A stretch of 64,000 nucleotides of DNA. Source: JBHGAV01 sp041946685. GTDB taxonomy: Bacteria; Acidobacteriota; Terriglobia; Bryobacterales; Bryobacteraceae. Below are positions 1-8,741 of this stretch, one piece after another. How positions within the stretch are numbered: position 1 is the first letter of the stretch; each line of letters begins with the position of its first letter. Under the pieces are notes generated by a model. It saw only the letters and a list, made by a program, of their open reading frames with translations, was not told where the DNA came from and did not search any database. Both the position numbers and the translations under genes were made by a program. The stretch lies in contig JBHGAV010000009.1 of NCBI GenBank assembly GCA_041946685.1, forward strand, positions 24,325-88,324. The letters run 5' to 3'.

Positions 1-1251
1 ACCACCGTTGAAGATGTGCTGTACAAGGCGGACGGGACCAAGTTCAATGGGGTGGCGTTTATCGAATGGAAGAGCTTTCAGACCGCCGATTTTTCGACGA
101 TCGCCACGCACAGCGTCGCCGTGCAGATTGTGGACGGTCTGCTCAGGGTCAGACTTGTGCCCACGACGAATGCCACGACCGGGGCCTACTACTCGGTGCG
201 CTACCACAGCGACGGCCGGATTCAGTTCGATGAGGTCTGGGCCGTGCCGCCGAGCGAGAAGACACTCCACTTGCGCGACGTGAGAGTGTCCAGCTCTTCC
301 TCCGGAGGACAAGTGCTTCCTCCCGCGACCGAAGAGAACGAGATTCTGGAGTCCGACGTCGTCGGGCTGGTGGACGATCTGGAAGCCAGACCGGTGAAAG
401 GACCGGGATTTGCGCCATCCCGCGCGGCCTACATCAACGAGATGGGAGAACTGGAAGCAGTACTGGGAAGCCTGACCGATTGTGTACGTGTCGACGGCAC
501 CGCAGGACCCTGCGATCTGCTGGTCAGCACCGGCCCCAGTTTCGTGGACGCCGAGGTTCCCGTGGGTGCAGTCGACGGATCGAACACGCACTTCACCCTC
601 GCCAACGCGCCCAATCCTCCGTCCAGCCTTGCGTTGTTTCGAAACGGCATATTGCAGAAGGCCGGCTTGGACTACGTTCTGAGTGGGAACGCGATCGATT
701 TCACCGCCGGCTCGGTTCCACAGGCAGGGGATCTGTTGATCTGCTCGTACCGGCTGGCGGATGCGAGCAATCCGCAAGGCGGCGGAGGCGCGATGTCGTA
801 CTCCGCGCAAGTGCTTTGCAGCAGTACGGGGACCAGCACAAGCTCCACAACCCTGACGAGCCTGGGCAGTTGCACGATTCCCGCGAATACGCTGGCTCCG
901 GGCGATCGGGTGGACGTGCTGTTCAGCTACTCGCACGAGGGCGCCGACCGAACCTTCACCTTCGCTCTCAACTGGGGGACCACTACAGTCGTGTCCAGGT
1001 CCACCACCGCGGCGTCGGAGTCCCGCGTCGCGGGCAGAGCCTCTTTGGGCGTCCACACCGCTGGGGCTCAGTACGATGCTCAAAACTGGGGAGAGTCGCT
1101 GTCCCTGGTGTCCACCGCCGGAAACGCCACCGATGCTCTGAATGCCCCGATCGTGGTCGATCTTCTGGGGAAATTCTCCACCACAACCACCGAGACCGTC
1201 ACGCTGCGCAACTACACGGTGATCCGCTACCCGGCCGTCGCCGGGAACTAG
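1..1251 (+). CDS. Unrecognised protein, 5' end outside window
   Basis: The reading frame is open from the first base, so this is the C-terminal part (at least 416 residues) of a longer protein. I do not recognise the family. The sequence is rich in Ser, Thr and Gly, has few charged residues and shows no transmembrane segment. It looks like a beta-rich structural or surface protein. A segment around residues 185-250 (VPVGAVDGSNTHFTL... and LFRNGILQKAGLDYVLSGN) resembles the short repeats that recur in phage tail, receptor-binding and adhesin-like proteins. That resemblance is by eye only. A Flp-type pilin follows 106 bp downstream on the same strand. Confidence 0.6.
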   Translation, partial: TTVEDVLYKADGTKFNGVAFIEWKSFQTADFSTIATHSVAVQIVDGLLRVRLVPTTNATTGAYYSVRYHSDGRIQFDEVWAVPPSEKTLHLRDVRVSSSSSGGQVLPPATEENEILESDVVGLVDDLEARPVKGPGFAPSRAAYINEMGELEAVLGSLTDCVRVDGTAGPCDLLVSTGPSFVDAEVPVGAVDGSNTHFTLANAPNPPSSLALFRNGILQKAGLDYVLSGNAIDFTAGSVPQAGDLLICSYRLADASNPQGGGGAMSYSAQVLCSSTGTSTSSTTLTSLGSCTIPANTLAPGDRVDVLFSYSHEGADRTFTFALNWGTTTVVSRSTTAASESRVAGRASLGVHTAGAQYDAQNWGESLSLVSTAGNATDALNAPIVVDLLGKFSTTTTETVTLRNYTVIRYPAVAGN

Positions 1252-1357
1252 ACCCGCCGGGCTTCTGAGGTGATTTGGGAGTCCTGATAGGTGGGGAATC
1301 GGATTCCCCGGAGGATGTCACAGGCTCAGTATGAAAACTGCGGGGTAAGACGAAACG

Positions 1358-1540
1358 ATGATGCGCCTCACGTTGCCATGGGATGAATTCCTGTCCGAAG
1401 AGAGCGGGCAGGACATGGTTGAGTACGCTTTGATGGCTGGCGTGGTGGCTATTGCGGCCGGTTCCATTATTCCGCCCATCGCCCCATCCGTGGGGGCCAT
1501 CTTCTCCAAGGCGATTTCCGTACTCGAGAAGTTCTCCTAG
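1358..1540 (+). CDS. Flp/Fap-type (type IVb) pilin
   Basis: 60 residues. The segment EESGQDMVEYALMAGVVAIAA is the classic Flp prepilin signature: a hydrophilic leader, then a Glu-containing start of the mature domain, then one hydrophobic helix that polymerises. The family forms Tad/Flp pili and is processed by a TadV/CpaA-type prepilin peptidase. The length is normal for Flp subunits. No tad assembly genes (cpaB, rcpA, tadA-tadC) are visible in the window, so the assembly machinery must lie elsewhere. The start is the first of two adjacent ATG codons, and no strong ribosome binding site precedes it. Confidence 0.85.
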   Translation: MMRLTLPWDEFLSEESGQDMVEYALMAGVVAIAAGSIIPPIAPSVGAIFSKAISVLEKFS

Positions 1541-1566
1541 CAACGACCCTTCAGTCAAATGCCTGC

Positions 1567-1599
1567 GGCAACCCGGCGCGCCCAGTGCGCCGGATTGCC
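1567..1599. terminator. Inverted repeat between convergent genes
   Basis: Two 13-base arms (1567-1579 and 1587-1599) pair with a single C/A mismatch around a 7-base loop. The repeat sits between the pilin gene and the oppositely oriented secreted-protein gene, so it could end transcription from either side. There is no T-tract, so classical intrinsic termination is not assured. Confidence 0.5.
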
Positions 1600-1631
1600 G
1601 TCTGCTGCCGCGGAGGGCACGTCCCAGACAG

Positions 1632-2066
1632 CTAGCGTCTTGCCAGCGTTGCAAGGACCTCGTAGCGCTGAGCAGACGCAGTCTTGCTCATCTCGCGCTC
1701 AGCCTTCGACATGGGCACCATGTATGCGATTCCCGCGAAGCCGTTACGCACCTCCGACAGGAAGTAGCGGTCCCCGTAGTGCCGGAACACCAGGACGGTG
1801 TCTGCGGCAGGGTCGCCGCCGGCCCGCACAAACCCTGGATTCGCCAGGATGATCGCGCCTCCGCCGTGCTCACTCCCCCGAAGCAGCAGCAGGGAAGGAC
1901 TGGAGTCACGCGTCACCTGGTATTCCCCGGCAGGCATCGACTTGGCCCCGACCGCGAAGTCAAACGGGATCTTGGCCGTCAACTGAAACGACTGTGCCGA
2001 GAGCGGCACCGAGAGTGCCACGACCAGCGCCGCAATCGACAACGCAATGTTGAGTCTCTTGTTCAT
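1632..2066 (-). CDS. Small secreted protein, unknown function
   Basis: 144 residues starting at MNKRLNIALS. I chose this start because an excellent AAGGAGGG lies 5-12 bases upstream (complement of 2071-2078), whereas the longer upstream frame has no such site. A Sec signal peptide is clear (about residues 1-24, ending ...VPLSAQS). The mature part begins FQLTAKIPFDFAVGAKSMPAGEYQV. This pattern is common in acidobacterial secreted proteins of unknown function, with a short beta-rich domain. A direct repeat of the OmpR/PhoB-operator type lies about 100 bp upstream, and the adjacent regulator gene makes control by that two-component system plausible. Confidence 0.8.
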   Translation of the reverse strand: MNKRLNIALSIAALVVALSVPLSAQSFQLTAKIPFDFAVGAKSMPAGEYQVTRDSSPSLLLLRGSEHGGGAIILANPGFVRAGGDPAADTVLVFRHYGDRYFLSEVRNGFAGIAYMVPMSKAEREMSKTASAQRYEVLATLARR

Positions 2067-2161
2067 ACTGCCCTCCTTAGTCTCTCGAATCTGCGGCGGC
2101 CTCTTTTCAGGCCTCCTGGCTAATGAGATTCGCGAGGACAAACTATTGTTACTAAAGAACT

Positions 2162-2179
2162 TGTTAAGATTCTGTTAAG
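2162..2179 (+). promoter_or_regulatory. Pho-box-like direct repeat
   Basis: Two exact copies of TGTTAAG (2162-2168 and 2173-2179) are separated by ATTC, giving an 11-bp period. This is the spacing bound by dimers of OmpR/PhoB-family regulators. A weaker third copy (ACTAAAG, 2151-2157) keeps the same period. The repeat lies between the regulator gene and the start of the secreted-protein gene. Confidence 0.5.
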
Positions 2180-2192
2180 GCGATGTCGCGGC

Positions 2193-2879
2193 CTACGCGG
2201 CGAACTTGTAGCCGAGCCCGTGCACGGTGAGGATTAACTGCGGCTCCTTGGGGTCGCGCTCCAGCTTCTGACGAAGCCAGGCCACATGCACGTCCACCGT
2301 GCGCGTGGAGGGAGTGACGTTGTAGCCCCAGACCTCCGACAGAAGCTGCTCGCGCGTGATCGTCTCGCCGCGGTGCTCCACGAAGTATCGCAGCAGTTGG
2401 AATTCCTTGGCGGAAAGGGGGACCGTCCTACCATCCCGCGTGACTTCCGTCTTCAGGAAGTCGATGTGGATTGGCCCGAACTGACGGGACGAGGCGCCCG
2501 TGTACGCAGGCTGGGCGGCGCGTCTCAGGAGCGCCTGGACGCGAGCGAGCAGTTCCTGCATCTCAAACGGCTTGGCCAGGTAGTCATCGGCGCCCAGCTT
2601 GAGGCCGGTCACCTTGTCGCTGGTCTCGCCTCGCGCCGTCAGCATCAGGATAGGGGTGAGAATGGCCTGCCGGCGCAATTCCCGGCAGACATCCAGGCCG
2701 CTGCGTCCAGGCAACATAATGTCGAGAATGATCAGGTCGAATGGTTCCGAGGCTGCGCGCTCGAATCCGCTGTTGCCGTCGGCCGCGGTTTCGACCGCGT
2801 AGCCTTCGCTCCTCAGGCGGTCGCCCAGCGTCATTCGCAGCCCCACCTCATCTTCCACCAGAAGTATCCGCTCGTTCAT
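2193..2879 (-). CDS. OmpR/PhoB-family response regulator
   Basis: 228 residues. The N-terminal receiver domain has acidic residues E9, D10 and E11, the phosphoacceptor D53 in LIILDIMLPGRSG, and the conserved Lys in YLAKPFE. A C-terminal winged-helix DNA-binding domain (about residues 130-228) has the typical LSAKEFQLLRYF and STRTVDVHVAWLRQKLE motifs. I start it at MNERILL rather than at the upstream extension, because that is where the receiver fold begins. The partner kinase gene ends 4 bp upstream, so the two are co-transcribed. The ligand is unknown. A matching operator-like direct repeat lies just downstream of this gene, in front of the next one. Confidence 0.95.
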   Translation of the reverse strand: MNERILLVEDEVGLRMTLGDRLRSEGYAVETAADGNSGFERAASEPFDLIILDIMLPGRSGLDVCRELRRQAILTPILMLTARGETSDKVTGLKLGADDYLAKPFEMQELLARVQALLRRAAQPAYTGASSRQFGPIHIDFLKTEVTRDGRTVPLSAKEFQLLRYFVEHRGETITREQLLSEVWGYNVTPSTRTVDVHVAWLRQKLERDPKEPQLILTVHGLGYKFAA

Positions 2880-2883
2880 GGCA

Positions 2884-4593
2884 TCACGGCCAGGCAATGG
2901 GGAGGTGCAAAGTAAACGCGCTCCCCCGCCCCGGCGTGCTGATGACCGACACCCTGCCGCCGACAGCCTCAACGATCCGCTTGGTGAGGCTCAACCCCAG
3001 CCCCGTCCCGTGGGTCTGTGCGGTTCTCGCATACTCACCGCGGTAGAAGGGTTCGAATATCTGCTCCTGCTCGCCCGGCGGTATCCCTCGGCCGCGGTCT
3101 TCCACAGTGACCTGGATCTCCGGTCCCTGTGCCTCCGTCGCCACCATAGCTCGAATCGACATCCATTTTCCATCCGTGCCGTACTTGAGCGCATTGCTGA
3201 TCAGGTTCTGCAGGCATTGCCTGAGCACCGCCGGATCGGTCCTGGCCTGCGGCAACTCGGGGTCCACCTTCGTTTCAACCAGGAAACCGGCAGCCCCGAT
3301 GCTGGAGCGAAATTCCTCCACCACAGCATCGATGATCTCGCCCACCCAGACCGGACGCACTTCATAACGCGATCCCGGCGCAGCGGAGAAGCGCAGGATC
3401 TGCTCCACCATCGCTTCCAGGCGGCGGCCCTCGTTGCGAATGAGCTGTCCGTAGTCCATCACGGCCGCGCTCGATCCGACGACGCCATCGGCGAGATTGT
3501 CCGCGGCGGAGCAGATTACCGCAAGAGGGGTTCTCAGCTCGTGTGAGACACCGGCGACAAAATCCAGTTGCAGCCTGGCCAACCGTTGGTATCGGTAGGT
3601 GAACAGGATGATGAGCCCCATGCTCACGGCCAACAGAAGCAATACACCTAGGCTCAACGCCAGGTCCCTGCGTCGAAGTGCGGCCGCAATGCCGGCGAGT
3701 GATCCCTGCCGAGGCTCTACCAAGAGCAGCCAGCCGGTTGCGTCATCCTCCGGCAGCACCAGGGAGGCTCCGCGAGGAGGCTGCGGCCCAATATCGAGCT
3801 GAGATGCAGCTTCGCTGAGGGGCGGGCCAATCAGCCGGACCGCGGCCGCGGCCGTGGCGGGGGTAAGGGCCGGCCGCGTGGCGTCGGACCTATACAGGAA
3901 ACCATCGGCACTTGCAGGGTCGGCGATGTCGACGCGATAGGCTAGCCCGCCGCGTCCCCCGAAGTGCCGGGCGACCAATTCGCGCAGAAGCTCGGACCGG
4001 ATGTACTCCCGGCTCAGCTCCAGGATCAGGTAGCCCACCACTTCCGGAGGAGCGCCCTCACGGGCCCCTGGCGGGGCGGAGTACCGCACCAGCGGCCGTA
4101 TAAGTGCGGGGATACGCTCACTGATCGTCCAGGCTAGCAGCCGCGAGTTCTTCATCCGGTCGAAGCGGGGCCTCAAGGGCTCCAACGCAACCGGCCACGG
4201 CGCACTCTTGAGCCGCATTTCGGAATGGCTCAACGAAAGGAGGCGGGGGCTGCCCCCGGAGACAGGACCCCAGATGAACAATCCGGCAACAAGTTTGTGG
4301 CGCCGCGCGGTGCGCTGCCATTCCCCGTACCGGTAGGCGAGATACAGCCAGTCACCGCGCCCCGCCTGCGCCGGCTCCGGACGGAACTCCAGGCACACCT
4401 GCTGCAACTCAGTGTGGAAATCCTGCAAGAACTGGCCCACAGCGGTCTCCAGGCTGGCCTGGCCACGCTCCAGGTAAGCTGCGCTTAACTCACTGATCCA
4501 GCGATATTGAAGCGCAGCCAGGAAGGCCAGGATGATTGCGCTGACCAGAACCAGCGCGACCCAGGCGGCCGAGCGCGTCCGCAGGGATCTCAT
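2884..4593 (-). CDS. Membrane sensor histidine kinase
   Basis: 569 residues. A first membrane helix lies near residues 10-30 and a second near 315-335. Between them is a sensor region of about 280 residues that I cannot assign to a family. The cytoplasmic part has the HisKA box VSHELRTPL with phosphoacceptor H351, then the ATPase motifs NALKYG (N box), DRGRGIPPGEQEQIFEPFYRG (G1/F) and GTGLGLSLTKRIVE (G2). It starts 9 bp after the UPF0173 gene ends and stops 4 bp before the regulator. A GTG one codon earlier is an alternative start. The signal sensed is not evident. Confidence 0.95.
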   Translation of the reverse strand: MRSLRTRSAAWVALVLVSAIILAFLAALQYRWISELSAAYLERGQASLETAVGQFLQDFHTELQQVCLEFRPEPAQAGRGDWLYLAYRYGEWQRTARRHKLVAGLFIWGPVSGGSPRLLSLSHSEMRLKSAPWPVALEPLRPRFDRMKNSRLLAWTISERIPALIRPLVRYSAPPGAREGAPPEVVGYLILELSREYIRSELLRELVARHFGGRGGLAYRVDIADPASADGFLYRSDATRPALTPATAAAAVRLIGPPLSEAASQLDIGPQPPRGASLVLPEDDATGWLLLVEPRQGSLAGIAAALRRRDLALSLGVLLLLAVSMGLIILFTYRYQRLARLQLDFVAGVSHELRTPLAVICSAADNLADGVVGSSAAVMDYGQLIRNEGRRLEAMVEQILRFSAAPGSRYEVRPVWVGEIIDAVVEEFRSSIGAAGFLVETKVDPELPQARTDPAVLRQCLQNLISNALKYGTDGKWMSIRAMVATEAQGPEIQVTVEDRGRGIPPGEQEQIFEPFYRGEYARTAQTHGTGLGLSLTKRIVEAVGGRVSVISTPGRGSAFTLHLPIAWP

Positions 4594-4602
4594 CACGGCA
4601 GC

Positions 4603-5301
4603 TCACCAGGCGACTGGCCTTCCGATCTGGAGCGGCCAAACTTCAATGCCGGGCGCATCGCACAACAACTCCGCCAAGCGCTCCGGCGTGCCCGTGAGCG
4701 GAGGGAAGGTGCCGAAGTGCATCGGGATCACCTTCTTAGGCTTGAGCAAACGGCAGGCTGCGGCGGCTTCCCAAGGGCTCATGGTGAACAGGTCGCCGAC
4801 GGGCAGAAACACCAACTCCGGCGCGTAGAGCTGTTGGATCAGTTGCATGTCGCTGAACACGTTCGTGTCGCCCGCGAAATAGAGGCGGCGCGAGTCCGCC
4901 AACTGGAGTACATATCCGGCGGCCTCTCCGCCGTAAACGATCCCGCCCTCGTCCTGAATGCCGCAACTATGGACGGCGTGGGTCATTGTCACCTTGACCG
5001 GGCCGACCTGCTGTGATCCTCCCTTGTTCATAGGCAGCGTGTTCTTCACTCCCTTGGACTCCAGCCAGGTGCAAGTCTCAAAGACTGCCACGACGCTCGG
5101 GGAGAACTTCTTAGCCAGTGGTATGACGCCGTGGATATGGTCGAAGTGGCCGTGACTGACAAGTATCGTGTCCAGCCGGTCGAAGACGTGGCCGGCAGGA
5201 AACGAGGGGTTCCCTTCCGTCCACGGGTCAAAGAGAAGCACTTCGCCGGAATCCAGGCTTAACTGAAACGTACCATGTCCGAGCCAGGTGATTTCGATCA
5301 T
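4603..5301 (-). CDS. UPF0173-type metal-dependent hydrolase (MBL fold)
   Basis: 232 residues, the usual size for the UPF0173 (YtkL) family of metallo-beta-lactamase-fold hydrolases. The metal-binding motif HGHFDH is at residues 50-55. Later ligands are seen in MTHAVHSCG, FAGDTNVF and MHFGTFPPLTG. Physiological substrates of the family are poorly defined. An AGGAGCGACC element precedes the ATG. It is the first gene of a run with the histidine kinase and response regulator, though nothing in the sequence shows a functional link beyond co-transcription. Confidence 0.9.
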   Translation of the reverse strand: MIEITWLGHGTFQLSLDSGEVLLFDPWTEGNPSFPAGHVFDRLDTILVSHGHFDHIHGVIPLAKKFSPSVVAVFETCTWLESKGVKNTLPMNKGGSQQVGPVKVTMTHAVHSCGIQDEGGIVYGGEAAGYVLQLADSRRLYFAGDTNVFSDMQLIQQLYAPELVFLPVGDLFTMSPWEAAAACRLLKPKKVIPMHFGTFPPLTGTPERLAELLCDAPGIEVWPLQIGRPVAW

Positions 5302-5332
5302 AGGGTCGCTCCTGTGCCGATGATAAACCAGT

Positions 5333-6751
5333 TCAGCGCCGTTCCGACTCCCGTGCCTGTTTCATGATGGGGCCGTAGACGCGCTTGTCAAAGGGAACGC
5401 ATCCGGTGGGGAACTGCCCGAGGGGATGGTTCTTGTGGCGCATCAGCCAGGTGCAGTAGGTGAGCGTCTTGCAGACGCGCGCTTCATCCAGTTCACCCTT
5501 GCCCAGCGCGTCAAGGGCAAAATCGGGGTAGGGAAGCGCGTTGCGGCCGGCGCCGAAGATGCGGATGTTCCCGCACTCGATGTTGTAGGCGGCGGCGTGG
5601 ATCATGAAGCGCTGGAGCCAGCTATAGCCGGTCCCGATCATGGGCAGACTGGGGAACGACTTCTGCAGTTCTCCGGCAATGCGGAAGTGACGGTCTACGC
5701 CGAGGAGGGGATGCTCGGGCGGCTCGTAGTTGCCGTCGTCTGGTCTTTCAAAAGGGCGGCCGATGTGGGGGTTGGTATACGGGCACCCCAGGGAGATGTT
5801 CAGCAACTCTACGCCCCACTCGGAAAGCCAGGCGATGAGCTGTTTCACTTCGGTCAGGTCCTCGCGCAGAGGATCATTGATGTCGACGCCGAACCCGTGG
5901 AGGTAGGGAAGCGGGTGTTCCAGCGGCACGCCTTTGCCTTCGTCGGGCCCTGCGACGAAGGGAAGGCCGTCATAGCAGCCGAGGCGCACGCACAGCGTCA
6001 GCCGCCCGCCGAGGACGGAGCGTACCTTTTCAATGACATTACGGAGGAACCGAACACGGTTCTCCAGGGGCCCGCCATATCGGCCCTCGCGCAGCCGCGC
6101 GGAAAGCAACTCGCTTGCCAGGTAGCCGTGCGTGGCCTTGATGTCGATAGCCCGAAAACCGGCGTCCACGGCCAGACGCGCGGCCTCGACGTAGTCGTCC
6201 TCGATTCGCTCAAGCTCGCCGTCGGAGACGAGGGGATGGCCGGGAGGGACCCCCGTCTTCCTGTCAACGGCGGGGCTATGGGAAACCACGACGCGTGACG
6301 GCACACTGAAGCGGCCCGAGTGGGTCAACTGCAGGACTTCCAGCAGGTCATCCGAGTTGCCGAAGCAATGCTCGTGCTCGCGGCGTATCATTTCCAGGAG
6401 ACGGGCGAACGCGGGCATGGTTCTGGGGTGAAGCCACAACTGGCGGGTGTTGGCTCGGCCATCCGCCCGGACGGCGGTGGCTTCGAACCATATGAGCTTG
6501 GCCCCGCCGGAGGCGAAGCGCCGGTAGCGGCGCCATGTCAAATCGCCGGGCGATCCATCCGTTGTCCCGTCGCACCCCTCCATGGGGTGGATGGCGATGG
6601 AATTGCCCAGGGTGTGGCGCCCGACCTGGACCTTACGGGCCAGAATCGCCTTGACCCTTTCCGGATCCGGTTCGAACCGGACATGGACGGCTCCTGTGTC
6701 TTCGGCCGCCTGCTCGATCTCAGCCAGGGTTCTGAAGTTAAAGTGCCGCAT
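5333..6751 (-). CDS. Old Yellow Enzyme-family NADH:flavin oxidoreductase
   Basis: 472 residues. FMN-dependent TIM barrel related to OYE, 2,4-dienoyl-CoA reductase and trimethylamine dehydrogenase N-terminal domains. Visible features are IHPMEGCDGTTDG near the N-terminus (FMN region), LTHSGRFSVPSR, the substrate-helix motif IDIKATHGYLASELLS, and LCVRLGCYDGLPF. The C-terminal barrel segment includes IGTGYSW. There is no fused Fe-S/pyridine-nucleotide domain, so it is the short, single-domain form. It overlaps the upstream MFS transporter gene by 14 bp, which suggests that the transporter imports, and this enzyme reduces, a related unsaturated compound. The substrate is unknown. Confidence 0.9.
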   Translation of the reverse strand: MRHFNFRTLAEIEQAAEDTGAVHVRFEPDPERVKAILARKVQVGRHTLGNSIAIHPMEGCDGTTDGSPGDLTWRRYRRFASGGAKLIWFEATAVRADGRANTRQLWLHPRTMPAFARLLEMIRREHEHCFGNSDDLLEVLQLTHSGRFSVPSRVVVSHSPAVDRKTGVPPGHPLVSDGELERIEDDYVEAARLAVDAGFRAIDIKATHGYLASELLSARLREGRYGGPLENRVRFLRNVIEKVRSVLGGRLTLCVRLGCYDGLPFVAGPDEGKGVPLEHPLPYLHGFGVDINDPLREDLTEVKQLIAWLSEWGVELLNISLGCPYTNPHIGRPFERPDDGNYEPPEHPLLGVDRHFRIAGELQKSFPSLPMIGTGYSWLQRFMIHAAAYNIECGNIRIFGAGRNALPYPDFALDALGKGELDEARVCKTLTYCTWLMRHKNHPLGQFPTGCVPFDKRVYGPIMKQARESERR

Positions 6752-7970
6752 CTCGCGTCCCCTGCTTGGGCAACCAGGCGATCGCCAGGAAGCCTAGGAA
6801 GGCGACCAGAAACACCGCAGTCAGCGCGTGGCCATAGTCGCCAAAGTGCAGCCTCAGGCGGGACACCAGGTAAGGAAACCAGGTCTGCCCGATGGTGTCG
6901 GTAGGCAGAATGATGGCCATGGCGCGGGCCAGGGTGTTCACGCCGAACTGTTCCGCGGCCATTAGGGGAATCAGCATGTAGTCGGCTCCCATCCCAAAGC
7001 CGAACAGCACGGCGAACACATACAGGTATCCGGTGTGGCCCGGCCGCACCAGCAGCAGCAATGGGATTGTGAGGGAAACCAGCAGGTAGGTACTGGCCAT
7101 CACGTACTTCTTGGAGAAACGATCGGCGAGCCAACCCATCACGAGGCGTCCCGCGATGCTCGACCACAGCGTGAGCATGCTGGCTACACGCCACACCGAA
7201 TTCAGCGCGGCCTGATCCGTGAAGCCCTGGTCGAGGAAGACCAGCTTCATGTGTTGGTTGACGGCGCCAATGGCCGCGATGGAGCAGCAACTCCCGGCGG
7301 CCAGCAGCCAGAAAGCCGGACGGCGCAACAGATCCCCGAAGTCACGCGGCCTCTGCGCGGTTTCTGGTGCGCTCGCGGCGGCGCCGTCCGGGTGCAATCC
7401 CATGTCGGAGGGACGATCCTTCATCGCCCAGATGGCGATCGGCCAAGCCAGGAACAACACCAGGCCCATGATCTGAAGCGCAGTCTGAAAGCCGAATCCT
7501 TCGGTGAGGGGCTTGACCAGGTAGGAGCCGAGGGATCCTCCCACCGCCACGCCCACATAGGTAACGGCCATGGCGCGCCCGCGCAACCGGCGAAACCACT
7601 GCGACACGATGACCTGGTGCGGAATCGGCCCGGCAAAGATGTAGCCGACTACCCAGATGAACCAGACGGCGAAGTACACCCAAAGGCTTCCGCTCATGCG
7701 CCCGAAGCCGACGAAGGCCAGGAACAACAGCCCCGTGCCGGTGATGATCAGCTTGCGCGGGCTGAAGCGGTGCACTAATACCGGTCCGACCCAGAGGGTC
7801 AGCAGGGCGGCCAGCGGGAAGCCCAGAGTCACGTCGGCGCGCGACCAACCGAAGGTCTTCTCGAAGTAGTCGTAGAAGAAAGGCATGTTGTAGTAGGGGA
7901 TCCCTACCGAGATGCCAAAGGTGCAGAAGGCCGCCAGCGTGATCCACCAGCCGTAGAAGGTCTTCTTCAT
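6738..7970 (-). CDS. MFS transporter, monocarboxylate/oxalate-type
   Basis: 410 residues with about 12 hydrophobic segments. The overall pattern matches the OFA/MCT-like branch of the major facilitator superfamily, which carries monocarboxylates and similar organic acids: MKKTFYGWWITLAAF at the start, VGYIFAGPIPHQVIVSQWFRRLRGRA in the cytoplasmic loop region, and GRLVMGWLADRFSKKY in the second half. The substrate cannot be read from sequence. The start ATG lies 17-22 bases downstream of a CATAAT -10-like hexamer. The gene shares a 14-bp overlap with the downstream oxidoreductase. Confidence 0.9.
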   Translation of the reverse strand: MKKTFYGWWITLAAFCTFGISVGIPYYNMPFFYDYFEKTFGWSRADVTLGFPLAALLTLWVGPVLVHRFSPRKLIITGTGLLFLAFVGFGRMSGSLWVYFAVWFIWVVGYIFAGPIPHQVIVSQWFRRLRGRAMAVTYVGVAVGGSLGSYLVKPLTEGFGFQTALQIMGLVLFLAWPIAIWAMKDRPSDMGLHPDGAAASAPETAQRPRDFGDLLRRPAFWLLAAGSCCSIAAIGAVNQHMKLVFLDQGFTDQAALNSVWRVASMLTLWSSIAGRLVMGWLADRFSKKYVMASTYLLVSLTIPLLLLVRPGHTGYLYVFAVLFGFGMGADYMLIPLMAAEQFGVNTLARAMAIILPTDTIGQTWFPYLVSRLRLHFGDYGHALTAVFLVAFLGFLAIAWLPKQGTRDAAL

Positions 7971-8009
7971 GCGCCGTCCGAGTTACCTATTATGTTCCGA
8001 AGAGCCGCC

Positions 8010-8741
8010 CTATAGGGTTCGAAGTTGGAAGCCGCCGTCCAGGTTCAAGACCTGGCCGGTTGAGTAGTCCAGAAGGCCGTCGGCGATAACCCGCACGGCA
8101 CGGGCGACGTCCTCGGGCTCCCCCATGCGCCGCTGCGGCAGGAGGCCGCCCGCGATTCTCTCCTCGTACGTCTTTTCCACTGCCTGGATCATGTCCGTGC
8201 GGACGATGCCGGGCCGTACCTCGAACACCTTGACGTTGTGAGCGGCCATCCGTGCCGCGAACAGCGCCACGGCCATGCTGAGCCCGGCCTTGGAGACGCA
8301 GTATTCCCCACGATTGACCGAGGCGGCGTAAGCCGAGATCGAGGTCACGAAGACGATCCGCCCGGCGTTCTGCTCCGCCATCCACCTCGCGGCCTGCTGG
8401 GTTAGGAAATACGGTCCCTTAAGGTTGACGGCGATCAATTCGTCGAAGCTCTCTTCGGTGGCTTCCAGGATGTCGCGGCGCTCGCGCGGCGCCGTGCCCG
8501 CGTTGTTCACCAGCAGGTCCAACCGGCCGAAACGCTCGCGGGTGAATGCCAGGAGTGCGGCGCGATCCAGCGATGAACTGACGTCGCAGCGGAAGATCTC
8601 GGCCCCGGTTTCGGCGCGAAGCGATTCGGCGGCGTCGAGACGCGCGCGATACGTGGCCACTACCGAGTGCGTTCTCGCCAGTTCCCGGGTGATGGCCCGG
8701 CCGATGCCCCGGCTCGCGCCGGTGACGATCGCCACACTCAT
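8010..8741 (-). CDS. Short-chain dehydrogenase/reductase (FabG-like)
   Basis: 243 residues. The Rossmann motif TGASRGIG is at residues 7-14, NNAG in the core, a Ser in TSISAYAAS, and the catalytic YxxxK in EYCVSKAG. The C-terminal ILNLDGGF motif is typical of classical SDRs such as FabG. The substrate is undefined. The start is the ATG that overlaps the TGA of the upstream DUF697 gene by 4 bp, which places the Rossmann motif at the N-terminus as expected. Confidence 0.93.
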   Translation of the reverse strand: MSVAIVTGASRGIGRAITRELARTHSVVATYRARLDAAESLRAETGAEIFRCDVSSSLDRAALLAFTRERFGRLDLLVNNAGTAPRERRDILEATEESFDELIAVNLKGPYFLTQQAARWMAEQNAGRIVFVTSISAYAASVNRGEYCVSKAGLSMAVALFAARMAAHNVKVFEVRPGIVRTDMIQAVEKTYEERIAGGLLPQRRMGEPEDVARAVRVIADGLLDYSTGQVLNLDGGFQLRTL

